A stretch of DNA of 64,000 nucleotides from Anastrepha obliqua (lineage: Eukaryota > Arthropoda > Insecta > Diptera > Tephritidae). The notes beneath the pieces are model-generated. The model saw only the letters and a list, made by a program, of their open reading frames with translations, had not been told where the DNA came from and did not search any database. Where the stretch lies: the NCBI RefSeq assembly GCF_027943255.1, contig NC_072892.1, positions 122,033,792 to 122,097,791 of the forward strand, in the 5' to 3' direction. This document shows positions 32,850 through 44,960 of the stretch, in pieces; the first letter of the stretch is position 1; each line of letters starts with the position of its first letter. A program made the position numbers and the translations under genes.

Positions 32850-33790
32850 CATATACTTTTGGTTTTGTGAAAATGTCTGATTTTGTGCCGAATAATCGTC
32901 ATTTGCGGGAAGTGTTGATTTTCCTCTTTCATTCGAAAAAAAACGGCGACTGAAGCGCATCGAGAGCTTTAAAAAGTTTTTGGAGATGCTGCTTTAAATA
33001 AAACAACGAGCCGAGATTGGTTCCGATGCTTCAAAGACGGTGATTTTAATATTGATGACCGTCCACGTGAAGGAAGGCCAAAAACCTTCGAAGACACTGA
33101 ATTGAAGGCATTGCTCAATGAGGATCCATGTCAAACGCAAGAAAAGCTTGCTTCAGTATTAGGAGTTACCCGCCAATCCATTTCCAAGCGATTGTATGCT
33201 TTGGAATCTGAATCATTCCCAGGTGAACAGGGGACTTGAGTTCCCCATGAGTTAAAACCAAGGTATGTTGAATGCCGTTTTTTCGCCTGTGACAACTCCT
33301 GCAGAGGCAAATATTCACGGTGCGAAGGTTATGCTATGTATTTGGTGGGACCAAGTTGGTGTTATTTATTATGAACTGTTAAAACCAAGCGAAACCATCA
33401 CTGGGGATCGGCCTCGACTTCAAATGATGCGATTGAGCCGAGCGCTGCGCGAGAAGCGGCCGCAATACGTTAAAACCTACCTGGAAGCACTGAAATGCAA
33501 AATCCTACTCCACCCGCCATATTCTCCAGATATTGCGCCGTTCGATTATCATCTGTTCCGATCGATGTCACATGGTCTAGCTAACCAGCAGTTCCATTCA
33601 TATGAAGACATCAAAAAATGGCTTGATCCGTGGATAGCCTAAAAAATGGGCAGTTTTACCACGACGGTATACGAGATCTACCACAAAGATGGGGAAAAGT
33701 AATAGCCAGCGATGGGCAATAATTTCAATGATTCACTTGTAACCATTTTTTCAGAATAAAGTTGTATTTTCATCAAAAAAACAGCGAGAA
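32850..33790 (+). mobile_element. mariner element, internally deleted and frameshifted
   Basis: The N-terminal part reads SDFVPNNRHLREVLIFLFHS, then the HTH and linker in shifted frames (TTSRDWFRCFKDGDFNIDD, RPREGRPKTFEDTELKALL, LASVLGVTRQSISKRLYAL, VPHELKPRYVECRFFACDN). Deletions remove the first catalytic segment and, at KRPQYV, the second (HDNARPH). The tail is open at 33265-33642 with ANIHGAKVMLCIWWDQVGV, YYELLKPSETITGDRPR and HPPYSPDIAPFDYHLF, keeping the third Asp. At the 3' end there is an ERWEK-like remnant (KDGEK) and GDGQ-like decay. Confidence 0.75.
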
Positions 33791-36184
33791 CTTAGTTGCG
33801 CACCTAATATTATTAGCTGCTATCATAATTAATTTGTGAATTTAGAAATTCAAGTAATAATAGTTTCTCAAAAAACAAAAAAAAAAAACATATGTATGTC
33901 ACCTGATCATACGCCGACATCACGAAAATATAGACATATGAGCTGTGAAAATGAAAACAACAAGAAAGATTTTTTAGCAATTAAAAAATTTGTGTACACA
34001 AATATTCAAAAATCAACTGAAAAACGCTCACCCTCACTTTTTGTAGTGAGTACAAAATGCTACACAATAGCCTGGTCAGAGTATAACAGTTTTCTGCAAA
34101 TTCTTTTTTATGTCATTTGCTGTAAAATCTTTAAAGCCGTAATCCATAATATTCAAGTTGACTGACGAGTACACAGAAAATAGCAAGAGGCATATACGCC
34201 CAATAAGGCAGTGTCTACTCTTTCGTCCTGCTCTTAATACTTCACCTGTATAATTCCACGATACACCGATATCCCCTTGTATGAATTTGCCTTGAAGGCA
34301 TTTTTAAATTTCTTTATGCGTTTTAAGCTCACAAGAGTCGACTTTTATAAGAATCGGCACCGTTCATTTTCCTCAATTTTTCATTTGAAACGCGTAACGA
34401 GTTTTCAGTAATATTTTCCCAGGCTCAGCACCAAAATACCCACACACATACTGCTGGTCCCCATATGCAATGCGCACATACAAACATACACATGTGAATG
34501 CATTTGCACAAAATCTATCCTAAAGCGTTAAAATCGGCTCTATGCTTTAGCATAATAGCACTACGAACCCAAATAACACACATTAATACATGCATATGTA
34601 TGTATGTAGAGGCAAAGTGCATAAAATTTATACATTTTATGATACCGCAATGACCGCGCCAACAAATCCAACAAGTAGCCGCCAACGTACCGAGGGAAAG
34701 AGAACATGCCGAGATACACTTGTTACAGTGGATCAGTTTATATTGCGACCTATATTTGCATATAATTAGCATTTTAAATAAGTGAACCGGCGAGTTGTCG
34801 AGGGTCATACGTAAAATTTACTACCATATGCAGATGTTGCACACATATACATAGTACACACACATGTAGCCGCACGCACACGGCTACACATTGCTAGGTT
34901 ACGCTTTATGATCACTTAGACCGTTAAATGGTCACTTCTTGGCAATTGTGGCATTTCGGGGAATGGTGGAACTCGTATGTAAGTGTTTTTCTAACTGCAC
35001 GGCCATCCACACATTTGCTGTGTGTTTGTTATGCGCTCTAACAAATCTATATTACATACGTATGTTTGTGTGTGTATTAATACATTTGTTAATAGTAGGT
35101 TTGAAATGCTTTAAGAACCGTACTGAAATAAACATAAAAAAGTTGAGTATAATAAACAAAGTTGTAGAGTATAAAAAGTAAAAAATGGTTGAGCCGTCTG
35201 TCTATTGTGCTTTGTTACAAGTGCAAATGTGAACATACATACATATGTACATATGCACAGATGTACAATTGGATCCAGTTTTATTATTCTTGATTATTTT
35301 TTTTGTTTTTGTTTGCGAAATTAATAATTTCCTTACCTAAGAGGCCGTTGGATATTTTAGGAAGAGCTAATAAATATTTTTGTAAAGATAAGAAAATCGC
35401 AAAAAAGAAATCTAAATCCGTCTAATTTTGGAAATACATTTTTTTTATAAGTTACCATTTAGCGATTTTTTCGCACATATGTTTGTACATGCATATGAAT
35501 ATGTATGCATGGTAAGTAAATGAAAACACTAGGCATACTCCAGGCAGAAATCGAAATTAAAACACCCTTCATAAAATTCCTATCAGATCCACTTATTGGG
35601 TTTTTAATTGGTGAGCGGGCTTAACAAAGAAATTGATAAGAAGCAGATATAACGAAATTCGAAAAATTAGTTGCAAATAAATATATTTTAACAAATGATA
35701 ACTCCACTAGGCGGATATAAAAGCGCGGATAGGCGAAGTAGTAGATGGCATATTACGTTTTGGGTGTACCTAGCCAACGTAATTACCATGTTCCAGCTAC
35801 TTGTATCCTCCAGAACTTGTATCTTCCAGAACTAGTATCCTAGTCATGAGCTGTTCTCTTTTGTGCCATTTGGTAGGGGTTTTACTCATAAAAACTCAAC
35901 TAATTTGCTTTCTAGTGACGAAATATTTATATCGAGAACACTGAACTGAACACACACGAGCATTTGCGAGATGCAAATTTGCTTTGGAAGAGGAGTTCGG
36001 GCAAAGGGTGTAAGCAGTTACACAAAGCTATGGGCAGAGAAATAGCGCACCTCCGCACAATAATATATTGTTATGATTATTATTAATGGATGACCTGAGA
36101 AAACAGTTATTTTTGCACAAGTCTATTATTTTATTTCAGTATTATCAAAAACAAAAAAAACAAAAAGTACCGGGAATCGTTCAA
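33791..36184. other. noncoding, nothing recognised
   Basis: AT-rich with CA/CATA-rich patches near 34435-34505, 34850-34880 and 35230-35260. The 109-codon frame at 33836-34165 has no domain and lies directly behind the mariner remnant, so I do not call it a gene. Confidence 0.4.
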
Positions 36185-37015
36185 TAAAACGCAAAATAAT
36201 TGTTAAATCATCAAAATTTATTTTGTTGCCTTCAAAATAGATTAGTCCAGTCATCAAATCACCTTTTAAACGCGTTTGAGGAAATCTTCTTTCTTCAGGG
36301 AATTCTCCTTAATGGCCTCTATCGACTCAAAGCAGCGTACGCGGATAGCGCCATTTGCCCGCCTGTTGACTGGTTTGCACGGCAAACTGATATACCCACG
36401 TCTCATCACCTGTTATGATGCGCTGGATAAACGTTGGGTCCGAACTCACTTGCTCAACCATGTCTTCAGTCACCTTCTTCCGATAAATTTTTGAAAGAAA
36501 TTCAACTCTCTTGGAACGAGTCGAGCACCCACGCGTCTCATGCCCAATTGACTGTGTAAAATGTTGCGAATTGATTCGTGAGACACGTTAATGCCATGAG
36601 CTACCTCCCTCAAACTTAAACGATGATTTTCCAACACCATTTCCTTGACTTTGTCGTCGTTTTCATCCGTTGAAGACGTTGATGGGCGACCAGATCGGGG
36701 AAAATCTTCCACGTTTTCTTGGCCCTCTGCAAAAGTCTTAAGCGACTCGTGGATCCGTGTTTTTGATAAAGCACACTCGGCTTTCACCATAGGCCTTCTG
36801 AAACATTTTCCACGATTCGACACACGAAATCCCGTTCAAAACACAAAATTTAAGACAAATTCTTTGTTCGATATTTTTATTCATAGGGAAAATTGCAGAG
36901 CACACCTGCGGTTGACTGATATAATTAAATGCCAAAAACAAGCTAAGTGACAGATCGCGCTCAAACTCTGCGACACTATAGAGGAGAGGTGTACCAACAT
37001 TCCAGCAAAAACAAA
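36185..37015 (-). mobile_element. mariner element, internally deleted
   Basis: On the minus strand the transposase starts NIEQRICLKFCVLNGISCVE and passes through QKAYGESRV. After a frame change it reads FPRSGRPSTSSTDENDDKVK, LSLREVAHGINVSHESIRNI, LGMRRVGARLVPRELNF and RIITGDETWV, where the first catalytic Asp is intact. It then jumps to RCFESIEAIKEN near the C-terminus, deleting the second and third catalytic residues. It directly abuts the Tc1 remnant at 37020. Confidence 0.75.
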
Positions 37016-37019
37016 ATTT

Positions 37020-37870
37020 ATCCATTATTTTTTAGAACTGCTTCACACGAACATTCTATTAACTTTTGGGCAGCTTTCCAAAGGAATAGGGTTTCACGCT
37101 TCCTGTACTCCTTGCCGTAGTTCGTTGTCATTTTTAAATTTTGCTTGCCCAATCTTAACCTTAATATCGTTCCACAGAATTTCCATGGAGTTAAGGCCAA
37201 TGCTTTGTGCTGGCCACTCCAGAGCTGTAATTTTTTTTCTTTTGAAAGTCAAATTTTCACCACTTTTGCTGCATGTGTGAGGTAGTTATTTTGCATGAAT
37301 TACCAGGTTAGTGGCATGGACTCGAATAAATATGGCTCTATTGGATTTTTGAGAATATCAAGATAAGCAAATTTATTCACGTTGCCATTTATTCCTACTA
37401 TTGGTCCATCCTCATTCAAGATGATCCCCAAACTTTCAAGTTACCCGCACTGTGCTTTAAGGTATTTCTTGTACTTATTCTCGTAAACGGAAGATTTGGC
37501 TCTTGTCTTTTTTCACGTTGAACTAAAGTCTTCCCATCAGTGACGATCCTATTATTTTTATTTTCGTTCGTAAAAAATAGTTTTTTCATTATTGTATGTC
37601 TTTGCTTCTATAGGCATTTCGGAAGGACGAAGGTGCCTTGATAATTTTTTTCTGCCAACTTACTTTACTTTCGTTGCGGCATCTTCGCAGAAGTCTGCTT
37701 GATATATGCAAGCCATATTCCTCATTTATTTCCAGCGTTATCGCTAGAGAAAACTTAAAAGGGTCACGCTTACTTTTCTTAACGGTGAATTGTAGCCTTT
37801 CACACAGGTGTCTTGTTCGCACTTTCTTCCTTTTAAACATATTTTTGTCTATACTAATGTCATCAAATGT
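37020..37870 (-). mobile_element. Tc1-like element, degenerate
   Basis: On the minus strand, the N-terminal HTH portion is open at 37589-37840 (KVRTRHLCERLQFTVKKSKR, then HISSRLLRRCRNESKVSWQK). Degenerate catalytic sequence follows: NKFAYLDILKNPIEPYLFES-MPLTW, then THAAKVVK in place of DPKHTAK, and GQHKALALTPWKFCG where the PDLNPIENLW block should be. The tail reads WKAAQKLIECSCEAVLKNNG. Neither the second Asp nor the final Glu is recognisable. Confidence 0.65.
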
Positions 37871-39386
37871 ATATTGTAATCCATAGATTAATTTTTCTGG
37901 ATTGTCTGCTAATCACTGCATATATGAACGCACTTTTATTTACAATTAAGTGATTAATATATAATACGGCTTCAAAATTAGATTGCTATAGCATTCATCG
38001 CTGGCTCACAACTGAAACGAGTGCCATAATATTTATAACCGTGAACGTGTTAATTTGATTTTCGGTTTTCTTTTCTAATTAGATAAACTAATTTGTTATG
38101 ACAACTAACTGCAATTTAATGCTCATGGATAGTCGCCCGGATTTTCTTCAATGAATATAGCGATATCTTCATTTTGAACTCTGCTGCCTATGAAAAAAGA
38201 ATTGCATCAATTAGTTACTCATAAAATAATAGCAAGCTTCTCTTCAATACTTACAACTTCCAGCTCTTTTAAATATGGTAAATCTTGCAATTATTTGTGA
38301 TATTTCGTTCGAGTAAATTTACTAACAAATGAGGTCAACGGTAAGAGGACATTAAAGAACTAAATTGGAAAGCAGCAAATAGCTCAGTTTACAAAAAACT
38401 ACTTTGTCGTTGACTAATGTACGAATGCTTAAATGAATAAATCAAATTAGTTTGAGAGTTAATTTAATGCCAAGAATTATATCCGCCCTTGACTAATGGG
38501 TTTCGGCCTATGCAATCATGTACATACATACGCACATACACATGTTCAAGCACACATACTCTAAGCACAAAGAAGCGGTATTTTTTACACCATTCCGTTC
38601 GTATTTACTCTGTTCGATGAAGTTCATTTGTGCGTTGCTTGTAAGTGCGCTAGTTTGTGTAAACACATACAATTGTACAAATATACATACAAATATATAC
38701 GTACGACTGATTGTAAAGTTTGCGTGTTGCGCTTAAATGCCCCCAAAGATTAGCTACAGCACCAATAGCAGCACCCAAACTAAGCGAACTTACAAGTGTT
38801 TGCCGAATCAGTTAGCTGTTGCTGCTATTGGTGGTGGTGGTGGTGATTGTGTTGCTATTTTCGGCGGCGAAGGAGGTTGGTCGCCCTTGTGAAGAGGATG
38901 AGTGCGTGAACGAACGGAGAACGAACAATATAATAATTCTCATGATTGTTTTTTACAGAAGCCTGAGGTAATTATAGGTCAGTCGCAGTAGTGGTCAAAA
39001 TGGAATTGCTACTGCCACTGCCGCTCGCAGGCAATGTTGGTGCCACGACCACTGTCATCAGCAATGACTAGCAATGGGCAGCAATGGAGCAGAGCATCGC
39101 GTAAACGCAATTACACAAAAGTACGTTTAAATGGCCACAAAAACAATCAGGCAGCGATGAAAAGAACAGTAGTCACACTTGTATTTAGCAACCAGTCGCT
39201 TGCGTATATGTAAATGTATGAGAGTGTGCTTTTGTTGGCTGGCTAACCGCTGCACATTGGCACAAAATACGAAGGGTGATGGATAAAATTAGTGATATTT
39301 TTTGTATTCCCTACATATTCGTCTGACTTCTTCAATTGAAGGTTTTACTTATAGGGAAGCTTTCAAGGAAAGTGTACATGCACATA
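37871..39386. other. transposon-poor noncoding stretch
   Basis: No gene was recognised. There is a GGT-triplet run at about 38829-38848, CA-rich runs at 38520-38560 and repeated short CAGCAATG/GGCAATG-like words at about 39025-39085. This is possibly unique host DNA. Confidence 0.4.
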
Positions 39387-39450
39387 CAAGGTGGCGCACA
39401 ATTAAGCATGCAATTTTGATTTTGAATAACTTTTTTACTAAATAAAAAAA
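39387..39450 (+). mobile_element. GGTGGCGC MITE terminus, copy 4
   Basis: The sequence CAAGGTGGCGCACAATTAAG is followed by TTGAATAACTTTTTTACTAA. The second string is shared with copy 5 at 63282 (TTGAATAACTTTTTTATAAA). Only one end is visible. Confidence 0.55.
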
Positions 39451-39689
39451 TGATTTTGAGCGATGGAAAAAGTTTGAACTGCTGTTACGCGTACGAGCAA
39501 TTGATTTGTTTTTCTTTTTTCATGTAATTTGGTGGTTTGAATGTCACAGTGATCTGCTTTCTTGTTGTTGCTTTGCTTATTCGTTTAGATTTTGATTTAG
39601 ATTTTGACATTCAAGCCATCAGTTTGCAACAACAAGGCAATGGGTATTTTAAAAGACGCACCTAGATGTTTTTTTTAAGTAAAACATGT

Positions 39690-40262
39690 AAAAATTAAGA
39701 TTCTTTCAGGTTTCACTATTTTTTATTCAAAATACAGCTCTCTAAAATTATATGTTAAAAATGGCATCAATTAAATGTCCTCCTCCTATGTGGGGCGTGG
39801 GCCTTGATGTTGTTCCACAAATGGAGGGACCTACAGTTTTAAGCCTACTCCGAACGGCAAATATTTTTTATGAGGAGCTTTTTCAAAGCAGACATACTCT
39901 CGGAAGTTTGCCATTGCCTGCCGAGGGGCGACCGCTATTAGAAAAAGGTTTTCACCGAGATTTGAACCTATGTTCTCTCTGAATTCCGAATGGTAGTCAC
40001 CAACCCATTCGGCTACGGCGGTCGCCAAATGTCCACCATGAGCACGTAAATTCGTACAGCTAAAATCCGCCAAACAATCGATGAATGCCTAATTGTTGAG
40101 AACGTCGAGTTATCGAGTTGAAGTTTGTTCAACAACACTTTGTGTTACAGCAACAAAATTCTGAACCAAGCGTTCAGTTTTTGGTCTGGCAGTACTTTTT
40201 CTATCCTCGACAGAACTAGTTTCTTGTATTTGGTGGCTTAATTTGTCAACAAACTTATTTTC
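39690..40262 (-). mobile_element. mariner-like element (family X copy 2), interrupted by a SINE
   Basis: On the minus strand the HTH region reads ENKFVDKLS..., ETSSVEDRKS..-type sequence and a QSVVEQ-like segment, as in copy 1 (7832) and copy 3 (53790). The 3' part, GGTTTCACTATTTTT plus TTCAAAATACAG and TATGTTAAAAATGGCATC, is nearly the same as 53826-53880. The SINE at 39781-40026 splits it. The catalytic core is missing. Confidence 0.65.
39781..40026 (-). mobile_element. tRNA-derived SINE copy D with 8 bp target duplication
   Basis: The SINE is in reverse orientation. On the minus strand it starts GGCGACCGCCGTAGCCGAAT, with the A-box-like TAGCCGAATGGG and a B-box-like GGTTCAAATCTCGG. It ends within the GGAGGA module, so the distal 3' tail is missing. 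AAATGTCC is present on both sides (39773-39780 and 40027-40034). In the uninterrupted copy at 53885-53895 the same site reads AAATGCCC once. This proves insertion into the mariner-like element. Confidence 0.85.
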
Positions 40263-40752
40263 GAAATTTTTGAGTAGATTAATGCTCAGAGAGCGTTGAT
40301 AGAAAAATTGAAACGCGTATCAGGAGCAAAAGAGGATGGCATAAGGGTCTGGCACACTTAACTAATACACTTTGATATCAATGAAAATTATATTCGACAA
40401 TCGTAGAAAGATTAATAGTGGGTGAACGTATACAACACTTTATATTATACTTTGCCTGCACAAATTCTGACCTAAGAATTGATTGAGAACTGATTCTAAG
40501 AATTTGTTTTTGACGGTGTTATTTGATTTCTTCCATATAAAGAACTGGCATCCTTATGGAGAAAATATACAGGACCGCCACAAAAAATTGTTAAACATCA
40601 ATGGAACTTTTGAGTTACTTGACACTTGCATTGTGTTATGCTAAAATTCAATGGTCTGTACTTGTAAAACTGCATACTAAATATGCTTTTTTAAAAGTGT
40701 GAAATTTATATAAATTTTTTTTTTTTTGTTTTTTTTAATTTGTACAAATCTT
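40263..40752. other. noncoding, nothing recognised
   Basis: AT-rich with a long T-rich tract at about 40710-40740 just before the coding-like fragment. Confidence 0.4.
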
Positions 40753-40753
40753 T

Positions 40754-40955
40754 GACAACGAAAGAAATCAACTCTTCAAGGCCTTCGGTGAGTTCTCAGG
40801 AGAAGTTAACATCATAGCGCAAAAGTGCGATAAGGCATACAAATCGCGTGCTTTTAGCGTAACTGCACATCTACAGGGCATTCCCCGATACGCCACCTGG
40901 TGTCATCCGATGGGAGACAAGCAACTGCTTGAAGCCCTATGCTCCTATAGAAGTT
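40754..40955 (+). other. coding-like fragment of unknown protein, ends in a stop
   Basis: A 66-codon open stretch ends at TAA (40953-40955). It begins DNERNQLFKAFGEFSGEVNI and passes through AQKCDKAYKSRAFSVTAHL and IPRYATWCHPMGDKQLLEA. The composition is distinctly coding-like and GC-richer than the AT-rich DNA before it. A T-rich tract followed by AG lies just upstream and could act as an acceptor for a terminal exon. I do not recognise the family. It may be a retroelement protein tail or a displaced host exon. Confidence 0.35.
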
Positions 40956-40959
40956 AATG

Positions 40960-41290
40960 AAAAAAAATTTAATAATAATAAAACTTTATGGCAAAATTCC
41001 TTTTTAATCGTCCAACGATGAAAAAGGGAAGTGCGAGCAAAATGTTCATACTTGACTCGAAATGAAGTGTTTTTTTGGCCTTGACTTTTCCAACCATTTC
41101 CATTGATACGATTGCGCTTTGATTTTGATTTTATAACCCTATGCCCTGTCTTATCATCAGTCATCTCTTGAATGAATCTGAACATCGTTGACATCATACA
41201 ACAGCTCTTACGTGACGCTAATACGACTGTTCTTTTGGGCAAATTTAACCAAAAATCGTCAAGATCTCCAAAACAAGTGCTGATCAAATC
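40960..41290 (-). mobile_element. mariner fragment around the first catalytic region
   Basis: The minus strand gives LLYDVNDVQIHSRDD, then GYKIKIKAQSYQWKW and LEKSRPKKH, then a FISSQV..FCSHF segment. This corresponds to DPDLLKSVITGDET..YGYDVETKAQSSQWK.PEEPRPKKARQ..SNVKVLLTVFF in mariner transposases. It is the same lineage as 8274-8425. The ends are undefined. Confidence 0.55.
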
Positions 41291-41329
41291 TCAATGCTAA
41301 ACGGACAGAATCTCCAAACCGCCAAAATA

Positions 41330-41640
41330 AGCATAGTCTTAGCTTACTAATATCTGTCCAAAGAATGGGTGTGGAAACACATTACTTCTGCAGAAGCTGT
41401 ATAGATGAGGAAGAGATGATCTCGCTTCTCCTGTGACATGGTCCTGCTCTATCCAGTTGTGAATTTAACATTTTAGGTAGACATATTTTAATGAATTGGA
41501 AGATCTCAGTACTCTGGAAATCAGGGATCTTTTAAAAATTTTGAAAAGTAGACACCGGTTTTATGATAGATAAGGAAAAGCTCCCCACGCGGCATCACGA
41601 TGTGCTATGAGTGTGTCCCACAGTGGACAATCGCTTCAAC
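41330..41640 (+). mobile_element. jockey-type LINE, ORF2 C-terminal fragment
   Basis: The + strand encodes HYFCRSCIDEEEMISLLL and then HGPALSSCEFNILGRH, the CRSC..EEE...HLLCHCPAL tail of jockey-clade ORF2 with the second Cys pair decayed. A shifted ELEDLSTLEIRDLLKFLK segment follows. The upstream RT and RNase H are absent. Confidence 0.7.
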
Positions 41641-41802
41641 CGAACCTAGCCTATGTAGAAATTTTAAATTTTGAAAAGCAACCCTTTTTTAACAAATTTC
41701 GTATTTGAAATGCAGACATGCTCGTACATGCACTCAACTAAGTTTCAAAAACCTTGGTTCATTTAATTATGTGGCCAAGAGCAATAATCACTTTTATATA
41801 AA

Positions 41803-42062
41803 GCGGAATGGGTTGGTGCCTACCATTCGATAGAGGCCGGGCTCGAAACTCCAGGATTTTTCTAATAGCGGTTGCCTCTCGGCAGACAACGGCAAACCTC
41901 TGAGTGTATTCTGCCATGAAAAAGTTCTTCATAAACAAACCATCTGCTGCTCGGAGCCGCTACAAAACTGCGGGTCCCTCCATTTGTGCAAAAACATCAA
42001 GATGCACACTACGAATTGGAGGAGGAGTTCGGTCAAATACCCAACAAACAAACCAAATAGCC
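41803..42062 (+). mobile_element. tRNA-derived SINE copy E
   Basis: It starts at the A-box region (GCGGAATGGGTTGGTGCCTA) and has a B-box-like GGCTCGAAACTCC. The body modules are TCTAATAGCGGTTGCC, CTGCCATGAAAAAGTTCTTC and GGGTCCCTCCATTTGTGC. The 3' end is decayed (GGAGGAGTTCGGTC). Confidence 0.7.
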
Positions 42063-43252
42063 AAAATGTTCACTTCAATATATAGATAGTTTTAGTTTTA
42101 GTATTCAAATATGGTAGCATACATGGCCAAGTATAACTCAATTCCTCCTTACGTCGATTTATGCAGCTATCAATAATTTTTTAAACGGTTAAGTAGTAAA
42201 ATGATTAGTCGCTTCAGAATAAAGCAAGGTTTTACAGAATAGGCGCGAAGAATGTCTTACTGTAGCACGTGGGTAAAATATATTGTCTTACCTCTTGAGG
42301 TAGTTTCAGTTGATAAGTTTTTTAAAAAATCCCCTCGACTCCTTCGACTCTTGGGATGTTATTTTAATTTATGCTCAATTTTGTTGGAGAGCGCCACTGT
42401 ACACCGACCAAAAAACTAATGGCCAAATGACTTGTCGAAGCCATTATTCATTACACCGCAGTATTTTCTGCAGAAATACTCATACAAAGTGCTGCGTTGT
42501 ACAGAAGTCAAGTGTCGGCCGCCAAATCGGGTGCAGCAACGCATCAACGTGCCACATTTGCTTTTATGTATGTAGAAGGCATTGTACCTGCAGTACGAAA
42601 CATAAGTATATATATTTAAGTGTAGCTGTGTGTATGTAGTAGTAGTTTTTGTATGCATGAGTATTTGGTAAATAAAAAAAAAATAATGATAAAAAATCTC
42701 GTTACTCAAATGTGAAGCGAAAGATAATCATAATGATTACACAGTAGCACTTCGTACGTGGCAAGCGGCATTCCCTAAAAAAACATATCACGCCACACCA
42801 TGCCAAACTGGCTACTGGGTATCACAAAAATACAAACACTGAAACATACACAAGTTCATAGTTACTTACATACATGCCTTGCAGGGAAATCGCCTAGTGC
42901 CGAACTGGTGTCCATTCGGTGTATTCAGGACCACTAATCATTCTTAGTATGGCAATATGGCGATGTGTCAGTAAGAATGCGTGTAATATCAGCTATTAAT
43001 CTAAATGTTCTGCTTTCAGTTTTTAACTTTTCGGCATGAAACGTCAAAATGACAGAAATTTCAGAAACAATTTTTTTCCAACTTAGGGAAACTCTGGATA
43101 CAAGATACAGCTCCGTCTGTTTAGTCTAAAACGGAGTAAGTTGCATACGCCACATTATTACGTTTTTATACGAAGTTAAACTTGAGAGATAAAGAAGTTA
43201 AAAAAAAAGTGTTGTCTGATCTGATTGAAGTCACAGAATGCTGCGTTCACTA
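42063..43252. other. noncoding, nothing recognised
   Basis: AT-rich to moderate composition. The opposed frames at 42310-42709 show no domain. Confidence 0.4.
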
Positions 43253-43812
43253 ATGGCTTTTCCAATAACAAGTGTTATGAATGAATGGATTGCGCTATCG
43301 AGAGATGACTAACAATTTTTTATGGCCGGAATTGGATGGTATTGATCTGGACAACGTTTATTTTCAACAAGACGGCGCTTCGTGCCACACAAGCAACGAT
43401 CTTTACGGGAAAAGTTTCCGGACCGTGTTATCTCTTGAAGAGGTGATCACAATTCGCCACCGAATCTTGTGATTTAACATCTTGTGACTTTTTTCTTTGG
43501 AGCCACGTGAAAGAGAAGGTCTACACCAACAGCCCAGGGTCGATTCAACACCTCAAAGATGGAATTCGTGAGGCTATCGAGGACATAGGGCAGCCACTTT
43601 GCAATTCGGTTATGAAAAAATTTCATGAAAAGGATATTGTCCTGTAAGTGTGGTCGTGGTGGTCATTTGATTGATTTTATTCTATTAACGGCATTATACA
43701 CTATTACCGGCATACCTTCCTCTTTATAATGAAATAAACATCCGATCATTTATATTAAAAATAGCATTTTTCTTTGAATATCAAAATAACACCTCTTATT
43801 CGAAAGCCCTTT
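43253..43812 (+). mobile_element. mariner deletion derivative, copy B
   Basis: The left end GGCTTTTCCAATAACAAG continues TGTTAT. The right end, reverse-complemented, is GGGCTTTCGAATAAGAGG then TGTTAT. TA flanks both ends. The content matches copy A (25831-26375): truncated transposase with WPELDGIDLDNVYFQQDGAS, then an EEVITIRHR frame change, and a CKCGRGGHL-like tail. The 5' deletion breakpoint lies at the same place, before GAGATGACTAACAATTTTT. Confidence 0.8.
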
Positions 43813-44099
43813 TATACAATAATATACATACACACTTGCGCTCACATAATTAAGTTACTTAAATTTTTTTGCAATATTCTTAATAATTCGTTCGTTTTTT
43901 ATAAAAATACTGTTCATTAAATAACAAAAACCTAGTGAACGAAAGTTCTGAACTTTATATGAAATTCGCGAAAATATTACAAATGAATCTTTAGAAAATT
44001 TCTGGGTATGCAGTGTTATAGCCCAAAGAATTTTAGTATAACAAAGCCTAAGTATGAGTCACGTTGGTTGTTGACAATTTATTTTCGCCGACAGAATTC

Positions 44100-44960
44100 T
44101 CAACTGGCATCCAATCAAAGTAGTAGTAAGAAACTCAGCCAAAAGATCTGCTGTAAGACTGAACATGTCAAGACAATTCTCACAGAGGCTTTCTGATCAC
44201 AGCAACATTCTGGATTCAAATGGAGGGTCAGACTACGTAATTCCACGAGTTAAATTTGGCAAAAAGCCTAACGTAATTATAGAGCAAAATGTATGGCAGA
44301 AAGGTCTAAAATCCACATACCACTCATACAAGTTCTTTACAGATGGGTTCAAAATGGCGGAAAGAGTAGAAGCGGCTGACATTTGTCCGCAATTTGAAAT
44401 GAGAGAGCCGATGAGCTCACTAGAACAGGTATTTGCTTGCGAGATTGCCTACGTCACACTTATAACCATCACTCTCCCTTTTAAAAACGAAACGAAATGA
44501 GGAAGTCTGGAAAGACATTCAATATGGGTTCACTCAACCTCGTACAAAACTGCCAAAATTATGCTAAGATCTTGGAATAGCAGAACTGCAAACTTTATTT
44601 TATTACTGTCTAGGAAATACTGCAAAATATTGGTTGGAGTATTGACGTGACACTGTCTCATACCACAGCCAAAATACGATTAGTCCAAAGCGATGTGGGT
44701 AACACTTGCTATGGGTACTTCGGAACACCTACTTTGCCACTGTCCTGCTCTTTGTAGGACTCGACATATTTTTCATCATTGAAGGCTATTGCTGACGAAA
44801 GGCTGAACGGCTTGTTAAAAATCGCAAAGACGTGCATTAAGAATTACGAAAAATAATATATTCGATTCCAAATATTTAAACATAGCACAACAACCTAAGT
44901 GAGATCTTTTTACAGATCAGCCAGCACTACCTAACCTAACCTCTCGCAGACAGTCTCGGA
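44100..44960 (+). mobile_element. LINE ORF2, RNase H and C-terminal region, degenerate
   Basis: The + strand is open at 44165-44500 with SRQFSQRLSDHSNILDSNG, SDYVIPRVKFGKKPNVII and SYKFFTDGFKMAERVEAA. The TDG.K motif marks the start of LINE RNase H, and LEQVFACEIAYV corresponds to FQAEI.A. Beyond this the frame is lost, but EHLLCHCPALCRTRHIFHH (about 44720-44775) marks the C-terminal Cys/His tail. RT is absent. Confidence 0.7.

Noticed and set aside
33836..34165. 109-codon open frame on the + strand
   Set aside because: AT-driven, no domain, directly behind a dead mariner; nothing supports translation.
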